A stretch of 64,000 bases of DNA. It comes from an uncultured Cocleimonas sp. (lineage in GTDB: Bacteria; Pseudomonadota; Gammaproteobacteria; Thiotrichales; Thiotrichaceae). This document shows, piece after piece, positions 58,321 through 64,000 of this stretch. Below the pieces are notes generated by a model, which worked only from the letters and a program-made list of their open reading frames with translations, did not search any database and was not told the origin of the DNA. Made by a program: the position numbers and the translations under genes. The stretch is from positions 1 through 64,000 of the forward strand of contig NZ_CANLZW010000019.1 in NCBI RefSeq assembly GCF_947495625.1. The letters are read 5' to 3'. Positions within the stretch are counted from its first letter, which is position 1; every line of letters starts with the position of its first letter.

Positions 58321-61089
58321 TTATTTCTTAAATCGACGCAGTCTAGCTAATCCTAATAACGGAATAAGTAGGAATCCAAAACTACCACCACCGCTTGAAC
58401 TGGTGCTTTTATCAGTCTCTACACTAGTGCTTGTGCTCGTATCTGTTACTGTATCTTCCTCATTATTTGTATCTGTAACAGGCACTTGATCATCGTGAGC
58501 TTCGACAGCCTCTACAACAACCGTTCTTTTTACTACCGTTGTATTTCCAGCTGCATCTTTCGCTGTATAGGTAATTATGTATTCCCCAGCTTTTGATGTA
58601 TCTACTGCACCAATACCGGTAACAGTTACAGTGATGACACCATCAACATTATCTAGAGCGGAGGCACCTTCATCAACATAAGTAGCACCCGTTGTAAGAG
58701 TAATCGAACTCTCCCCATTGATCGCTATGACAGGGGCGGTAGTATCAGTATTTTCAACCACAACATCTGGAGTCTCTTCAGGAGCAGCCTTTATTACATT
58801 AACTTCACGAGTTTTAGATGTTGAATTACCAGCATCATCTTCCGCGTTATAAGTAATCGTGTAAGTTCCAACAACCGCTGTATTGACAGTGCCCGAAGTG
58901 GACACCGTCACAGCGCCATCGACATCATCGATGGCTGTTGCACCCTCGTCAGTATAAACAGACCCCTGAGGAATACTGACAGGGTTAACACCTTGCAAGG
59001 TAATAACGGGTGGCGTTAAATCCTCCGATACGCCAACGCCTTTTTCAATGGAGATATTACCTTTTGATATATTAAAGAATGAATTATCACTACAAGAAAC
59101 CATCATTCTGGCTCCCGACATAGTAGGAGTAGATCCCGGAATTGTTAGTTGCTGGTTACCATCATTATCTGTATCCGCTAACAGCATGTTTTTCACGCCA
59201 TTAGAGCGAATTAATTGAATGTCTACTTTTGCACAGTTTACTGGCGCTACATTGGTACTCGCAGTATTCCAAAGTACACTAATACTTTGACCTGTAGAAA
59301 GCGTCTCACTAGATGATTGCGATACGACTGAGAAGGTGCTGTGCGTATCAGTAACATTGATTTTTTTATCATCAGTTCCAATACCGCCATTGCCATCACG
59401 CACTACATAGGTAAAGTTTAATTCACGTGTAGTCTGTGGTAATTTTTCTCCAACGGTACTCGTATCAGCAAATAAGTCATTTAGATTTGGAATAAAGCGA
59501 TCCTGTTCTGAACCTGGAAGAAGACTACGAATAATCGCATTATTTCCCATATCGACATCTACTGGCGATGCACTACCAGTATCTGTTTGATCCCAGGTAT
59601 AACTCGAACCACCGGTTGATGAGCCATCCAAGAGAAACGGAGTGTTAGCGGGAATATTAATATCACTGCCAGCATTTGCTGTTGGATTTTGATTTCCCGT
59701 AGAGGTATTTGTACCACAAGTACTACCTAGGTCACTCCTTGTATATTCATTGATTTGACTAATACTGGCAAAATGAAAATATGCTTCTGAATTGTATTGA
59801 ATATCATCAGAACCACATAAGCCACTGTATGACATTACAGTGCTTCCACTACCTGGCTCAACCGCAGTTTCTCCCGTTCTATTTCCACCGCCACAACCAT
59901 TTTGAGTACTGTTGAATGTGTGACTTGCACCTAGTTGGTGCCCTACTTCATGCGCAACATACTCAATACTAAAAATTTCTCCCTGGGGATCAATAGTTCC
60001 AGTTGCTCCACCGGCTTTAATACCGCTGGTAATTCCATTTGAGGTATTTGCAGAGTCAAGACAAGCCACTCCAATGTAGGCAAGCCCTCCCAAAGAACCT
60101 TGCGCAAACACATGACCTAAATCGAAGTTTGAAAGCCCCATAGTAGAGGTCATATTGGCCATGTTTTCATCAACTAATGAGCTAGCGTTATTGTTTGTGT
60201 AAGGATCTGTCGCAGCTTCGGTATAGAGCATTTGCTCACCGCTAACTAACTCTAGGCGAATCCCTAAATCATTTTGATAAATCTGATTTACACGATTAAC
60301 CGTTGTTACCATCGAAGCATAAGCTGAAGCAGGAGTTCCACCTTGGCTTGCTGTATATTCTGCCGTTCCAGCTGCGGCAAATCGATAGGTCTTTAGATCT
60401 AATGCCGGTGAACTTGCTAATATTTTTTGAGCAAGTTTTTGTGCAGATTCTGTTATTTTTGTGAATGAATTGACAGGATGATGGTCATGAACCTGACAAT
60501 TAAACTCTGTATGAAAATGGTCTGCATTGTCGCGCTTACTTAAAGTACTATAAACATTTCCTGATTTATCAGCATCTGGGTCGATGTAAATAGTGTCTCC
60601 ATCACTCATTACCAGCATTCCATGGAAACCTTTACTAGTGAAATCGATACGACCGGTAATCGAAGGATCATCAGCCCCAACAACTCGCCAGGTTTTTATC
60701 TCTGGATATTTTTCAGCGAGCTCTTTAGACAAGATTGGAGAGTTAAAAGCCTTGACCTTTACAAAGCTACCATCTGGTAAGGGCAAATCAATTTCGACTG
60801 AAGTTTCAGCAACGACATTGCTGTTATTACTGCTTTCATTCGCTTTAATATTTTTTAGAGATAGATCTTTTGATTGATTTAAACGATTTTGTAGCTCAAC
60901 TTCATCAAGCAATAAAGAATGCTTTTTTAATGCTTTTATTGCAGAGAATTTATTTGCTGATGACAAGTTTGGAAAAGGCTGAGTTTGAGATTCCGAATCA
61001 GAATAATGCTGCCAAATTGAAGAATCTTGAGATTGTGCAAAAGCACTTGAAGTCGTTAATACACTGAGCGTAAAAATGATTTTTTTCAT
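58321..61089 (-). CDS. Secreted M12B-like metalloprotease with two DUF5011 domains and GlyGly-CTERM
   Basis: A 922-residue exoprotease. Signal peptide (cleavage after AFA); a propeptide-like region with the DLPLPDGSFVKVKAF segment; a reprolysin-type catalytic domain with zinc motif YVAHEVGHQLGASHTFN (~residues 378-394) and Met-turn STVMSYSGLCG; a beta region; two bacterial Ig-like DUF5011 domains (~700-870: PPVITLQG...PVSIPQGS and the second copy); a Thr/Asp linker; and a C-terminal GlyGly-CTERM tail (SSSGGGSFGFLLIPLLGLARLRRFKK core, shown in parts). Should leave by type II secretion and be trimmed by rhombosortase. Confidence 0.92.
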   Translation of the reverse strand: MKKIIFTLSVLTTSSAFAQSQDSSIWQHYSDSESQTQPFPNLSSANKFSAIKALKKHSLLLDEVELQNRLNQSKDLSLKNIKANESSNNSNVVAETSVEIDLPLPDGSFVKVKAFNSPILSKELAEKYPEIKTWRVVGADDPSITGRIDFTSKGFHGMLVMSDGDTIYIDPDADKSGNVYSTLSKRDNADHFHTEFNCQVHDHHPVNSFTKITESAQKLAQKILASSPALDLKTYRFAAAGTAEYTASQGGTPASAYASMVTTVNRVNQIYQNDLGIRLELVSGEQMLYTEAATDPYTNNNASSLVDENMANMTSTMGLSNFDLGHVFAQGSLGGLAYIGVACLDSANTSNGITSGIKAGGATGTIDPQGEIFSIEYVAHEVGHQLGASHTFNSTQNGCGGGNRTGETAVEPGSGSTVMSYSGLCGSDDIQYNSEAYFHFASISQINEYTRSDLGSTCGTNTSTGNQNPTANAGSDINIPANTPFLLDGSSTGGSSYTWDQTDTGSASPVDVDMGNNAIIRSLLPGSEQDRFIPNLNDLFADTSTVGEKLPQTTRELNFTYVVRDGNGGIGTDDKKINVTDTHSTFSVVSQSSSETLSTGQSISVLWNTASTNVAPVNCAKVDIQLIRSNGVKNMLLADTDNDGNQQLTIPGSTPTMSGARMMVSCSDNSFFNISKGNISIEKGVGVSEDLTPPVITLQGVNPVSIPQGSVYTDEGATAIDDVDGAVTVSTSGTVNTAVVGTYTITYNAEDDAGNSTSKTREVNVIKAAPEETPDVVVENTDTTAPVIAINGESSITLTTGATYVDEGASALDNVDGVITVTVTGIGAVDTSKAGEYIITYTAKDAAGNTTVVKRTVVVEAVEAHDDQVPVTDTNNEEDTVTDTSTSTSVETDKSTSSSGGGSFGFLLIPLLGLARLRRFKK

Positions 61090-61472
61090 GTAATTATTTT
61101 TATATTTTTATTAGCCCTCATTTTAAATCACATCAATATTTCAACTTTTAAACAGACTAAAAGATACGTGTAATAATGAGAACTAGATTATCAAAGGGAG
61201 TTTGATTATCACATGAGAAAGCTGAACGGCAGCTAAACAAGGTGCACAGTTCATCTGATTAGATAAGGTTTATTCACGAGTGCTATAAAAGGTAATAAGT
61301 TCTTAGACCTGAATTTTCAACCTTCCTAATTTGGTAAATAAGCGAACAACTTCCTTATTTTATAAAGAAAGATGAAATTACGTTAATTTCAATCTCATCA
61401 TGATTTATGAGAAAGTTTTTAAGAAAAGGACGCTTAATATAAAGCGAGAATGAGGAGAAGATTACAAAGGAT
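61090..61472. other. 380-bp gap without gene
   Basis: Between two minus-strand genes; should contain the promoter of the 922-residue protease gene. A/T-rich, with short inverted segments but no convincing terminator, repeat or RNA gene. Confidence 0.5.
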
Positions 61473-61904
61473 CTAGCGGCAGTAAGTCATCATTCTGGCG
61501 TTAAATGCGCTAGCGTATTCACGTAACGCTATTCTGTATTTTAGATGGTTTTCCCCATAGATAACGTCACCCATACCATCTAACTGTAACACTCTGCAGT
61601 TTACAGTGATTGGTTGAGGCTCAAGCAAACCAGGTATCTTTCGCTCCGCACCTCTTCCAGGATTATAAGCAAGTAAATAAATACTGTTACTTTTAACTGC
61701 TTTAGCAACTTCATCAGAAGGGTTCATTTTCTTTAAATCAGCATATTTTTTTGCGTATTCCGCTTCTTTTTGCTTCTTGATATTTTCAATCGAAAAACGT
61801 TTATTAGGCTGTGCAGATGAATTATTAGATGATGATTCGTTAGGGACAGCAACACATGCCTGCATCAACAAACTAACACAACTTATTAACAATAATTTTT
61901 TCAT
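61473..61904 (-). CDS. Small predicted lipoprotein, unknown function
   Basis: A 143-residue protein with lipobox LMQAC. The middle is charged and helical (KKQKEAEYAKKYADLKKM); the C-terminal half has two cysteines (VNCRVLQLDG, MMTYCR). The frame opens twelve codons earlier, overlapping the protease gene, but the ATG of MKKLLLIS after GGGGTGA gives a proper lipoprotein signal. It starts 25 bp after the protease stop, so probably the same operon. Confidence 0.75.
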   Translation of the reverse strand: MKKLLLISCVSLLMQACVAVPNESSSNNSSAQPNKRFSIENIKKQKEAEYAKKYADLKKMNPSDEVAKAVKSNSIYLLAYNPGRGAERKIPGLLEPQPITVNCRVLQLDGMGDVIYGENHLKYRIALREYASAFNARMMTYCR

Positions 61905-61929
61905 TGAATCACCCCATTCCTGCATTAGC

Positions 61930-64000
61930 TTATTTGACATTTTTAATGCGTATTACTCTACGCATTAAAAATGGTAATAGTATCATAGCCATATATCCAA
62001 ATGACCCACCGCCACCTGAACTACTTGTATCATCTTCCCCAGAACCTAAGCTACTCAGAATAGTTAGATTAGCTTTGGACACACTAAAGAATTGACTCGT
62101 CGCACATGAAACGATGAATCTTGCACCACTCAAAGCTGGCGCATCTTCAGGTATCGTGATTGTTTCAGATCCATCATTAGTAGTTGTCGTAATGTCGATA
62201 CCTGTCCCATCCAATGTAATTAAACCAATATCAACAGAGCCACATGATATTGGTGATGAGTTAGTACCCGCTACATCCCAACTAACAGTAGTCTGATCAG
62301 TTTGACCGTAGGTTCTGGAAGAAGTGTGAGAAGTCACTTCAAAAGAAGAGCCTGTATTATAAACACTCATGATTACAGCATCAGATTGAATGCCGCCTTT
62401 TCCATCCCGCACTGTCACCCTCAAATCCATGTCACGATTAGTTACAGGTAAATGCTCGCCTATAGCCGCTTCATTGTTAAAAACATCACTCAACCGAGGG
62501 ATAAATCGTAAATGTGAAGACGTTAATGCTCTGCTTCTAAATAATGCATTATCTCCTGAATCAACATCAACATCTGTTGCAGCACCTGAGTCTGCTTGCT
62601 CCCAAGAATAACTAAGTTCATCACCGTCTAAATCAGAAGCTTCAGCGATTAACACAATAGGCGTTGCAGCTGGTACAGTAAAATCTTCTCCCGCACTTAC
62701 AATCGGGTTTTCATTGGTAACTTCAGTAATACTGCCACAACTATTTCCGGCACCATTTCGACTGAAATCAAACATTTCTTCAATGCTTACCACATGAAAT
62801 TGTGCGTCAACTTCGGTTTGTAAATTATTTGCCCCACATAGACCTGCATAAGACATGATGGTAGATCCACTTCCTGGCTCAACCGCTGTGCCGACACCTC
62901 GCTCACCACAATCACTATTAAATGTATGCTGTGCACCCATTTGATGACCAATTTCATGAGCGACATAATCGAGAGAAAATGCATCGCCTATTGGGCTTGT
63001 AGAACCTGTCGCACCACCCGCTTTAAAATTAGCATTACAGGTGCTACCGACAAATGCCAAACCACCTACATTACCTGAACCAAACACATGGCCAATATCG
63101 TAATTTGCAGAACCTAGTACACTTGTATCATTCAAATTCGCGATGTTTTGCTCAAGTAATGCATTTATATCTGTATTGGAATAAGGATCATCGCTTGCAT
63201 CGGTATACATCAAATCAAGTTGCTGAGGTACCAGTTGAAACGTAATACTCGAATCACGTTCATAAATCTCATTGACACGATTGATAGTGGTAGTAACTGC
63301 ACTTAAGGCTGCGGTTTTGGTGCCGCCATGGTACTGAGTGTATTCACCCGTTGTAGCAACGGCTAAACGATAAGTGATTAGATTGAATGCAGGTTTTGCT
63401 AATACATTTTTTGCACTTGATTGAAGAACATTACCATCGGAAAAACTTGAAATAACACTATTATGATCAACACCACATTTAAAATCGGATTGAAACTGAC
63501 CGTGGTTTTCATGCTTGCTGAAACTTAGATACTTTGCAGCGCTTGAGGTTACTCTTTCACCCTTTTTATTATCATCTGGTTCGATAAATACCGAATCACC
63601 ATTTGGCATAATTAACATTGCATGAAAGCCGAGTGAGGTAAAATCTATACGGCCGGATATTTTTTGATTAACACCAGTCACGCGCCATGTTTTTATCTCG
63701 GGAAATTGCTGAGCTAGTTCTGGAGCAAGTACAGCAGTCTCTGTTGCAATTACTTCAACTTCCGTACCATCTGGTAGAGGTAATACGAGCTTATCTGCAA
63801 CTAAATCCTGATCATCAGAAGGCTTGGCAGATACATTTTTTTGCAAAAGATCTTTCCATGCATATTCATCTAACTCGAGACTTCTATATTTTAAAGGTGT
63901 GATTGATTCACCTTGTGGTTTTGCAGACTGATTTTGGTTTACTTGTGTAACAGATTCAGAAATAAAATCTGCATCTTTCCAGGGAGATGAGAATACTGAA
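61930..64000 (-). CDS. Secreted M12B-like metalloprotease with GlyGly-CTERM, N-terminus cut by the window edge
   Basis: The frame is open to the right edge (first visible residues SVFSSPWKDADFISES), so 690 residues are seen and only the signal peptide and a few residues are probably missing. A paralogue of the neighbouring protease: LPLPDGTEVEVIATETAVL propeptide segment, zinc motif YVAHEIGHQMGAQHTFN, Met-turn STIMSYAGLCG, and tail SSGGGGSFGYM followed by a hydrophobic stretch and RR. It lacks the DUF5011 pair, so it is shorter. A TTG inside the frame is not a real start. Confidence 0.9.
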   Translation of the reverse strand, partial: SVFSSPWKDADFISESVTQVNQNQSAKPQGESITPLKYRSLELDEYAWKDLLQKNVSAKPSDDQDLVADKLVLPLPDGTEVEVIATETAVLAPELAQQFPEIKTWRVTGVNQKISGRIDFTSLGFHAMLIMPNGDSVFIEPDDNKKGERVTSSAAKYLSFSKHENHGQFQSDFKCGVDHNSVISSFSDGNVLQSSAKNVLAKPAFNLITYRLAVATTGEYTQYHGGTKTAALSAVTTTINRVNEIYERDSSITFQLVPQQLDLMYTDASDDPYSNTDINALLEQNIANLNDTSVLGSANYDIGHVFGSGNVGGLAFVGSTCNANFKAGGATGSTSPIGDAFSLDYVAHEIGHQMGAQHTFNSDCGERGVGTAVEPGSGSTIMSYAGLCGANNLQTEVDAQFHVVSIEEMFDFSRNGAGNSCGSITEVTNENPIVSAGEDFTVPAATPIVLIAEASDLDGDELSYSWEQADSGAATDVDVDSGDNALFRSRALTSSHLRFIPRLSDVFNNEAAIGEHLPVTNRDMDLRVTVRDGKGGIQSDAVIMSVYNTGSSFEVTSHTSSRTYGQTDQTTVSWDVAGTNSSPISCGSVDIGLITLDGTGIDITTTTNDGSETITIPEDAPALSGARFIVSCATSQFFSVSKANLTILSSLGSGEDDTSSSGGGGSFGYMAMILLPFLMRRVIRIKNVK

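Overview
The window is ordinary chromosome from a low-GC gammaproteobacterium. The evidence is conserved gammaproteobacterial gene order: folD / tRNA cluster / tig-clpP-clpX-lon-hupB / ppiD, smpB next to ratA-rnfH and bamE, dnaQ-rnhA beside mltD, tesA divergent from ybbA-ybbP, and rpsU-yqeY. MsrPQ, a periplasmic rhodanese and GlyGly-CTERM exoproteases fit a free-living, probably marine, Gram-negative cell. A Thiotrichales-like lineage is only a guess; no rRNA or lineage-specific marker is present to fix the genus.

Layout. 1-1.1 kb: a truncated LEQAK-repeat protein gene and tRNA-Arg(ACG) and tRNA-Ser(GCT). 1.4-11.2 kb: ppiC, a lipoprotein, msrPQ, hemE, yqeY-rpsU, bamE, ratA-rnfH, smpB, dnaQ-rnhA-methyltransferase. 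11.4-17.5 kb: mltD, 5-formyl-THF cyclo-ligase, a lipoprotein, mtaB and ppiD. 17.8-25.6 kb: a duplicated tRNA-Asp/tRNA-Val pair, the HU-Lon-ClpX-ClpP-trigger factor block and tRNA Leu/His/Arg/Pro. 26-38.9 kb: folD, a secreted SCP2-like protein beside a FadL porin, tgt, a repeat-rich peptidoglycan-binding protein, YbbAP/TesA, a rhodanese and an RluA-family pseudouridine synthase. 39-48 kb: a GcvR-like ACT protein, pirin / cytochrome b561 / YceI, then accessory-looking single genes (TPMT, acyltransferase, TspO, ABM monooxygenase, GH26 lipoprotein). 48.2-51.3 kb: a CopG-ParE toxin-antitoxin pair, a REP/MITE-like hairpin element, a secreted beta-rich protein and a two-gene ATPase + TOPRIM-like operon that resembles split OLD/PARIS-type anti-phage systems. 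51.5-58.2 kb: an asparagine synthase / NAGGN amidotransferase homologue, sodB, argD-argF-prfC. 58.3-64 kb: two paralogous M12B-type metalloproteases with GlyGly-CTERM tails, with a small lipoprotein gene after the second.

The most unusual property of the window is a dispersed 15-bp sequence, GTCACCCCCCTACTT (called here the C6 element). About 22 good or slightly decayed copies are almost all intergenic, usually followed by a short variable stretch and a T-run. It occurs singly downstream of genes, as large inverted pairs between convergent genes (27.1 and 58.3 kb), upstream of gene starts pointing away from the gene, inside at least one coding sequence (ybbP), and as the left end of longer composite repeats (43.1, 45.6, 46.1 kb). 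Seventeen of the 22 copies lie in the same (+) orientation, counting an in-gene variant in ybbP and excluding an exact 13-bp core match inside tgt. It behaves like a terminator-associated DNA-uptake or REP-type repeat and I know of no described family with this sequence.
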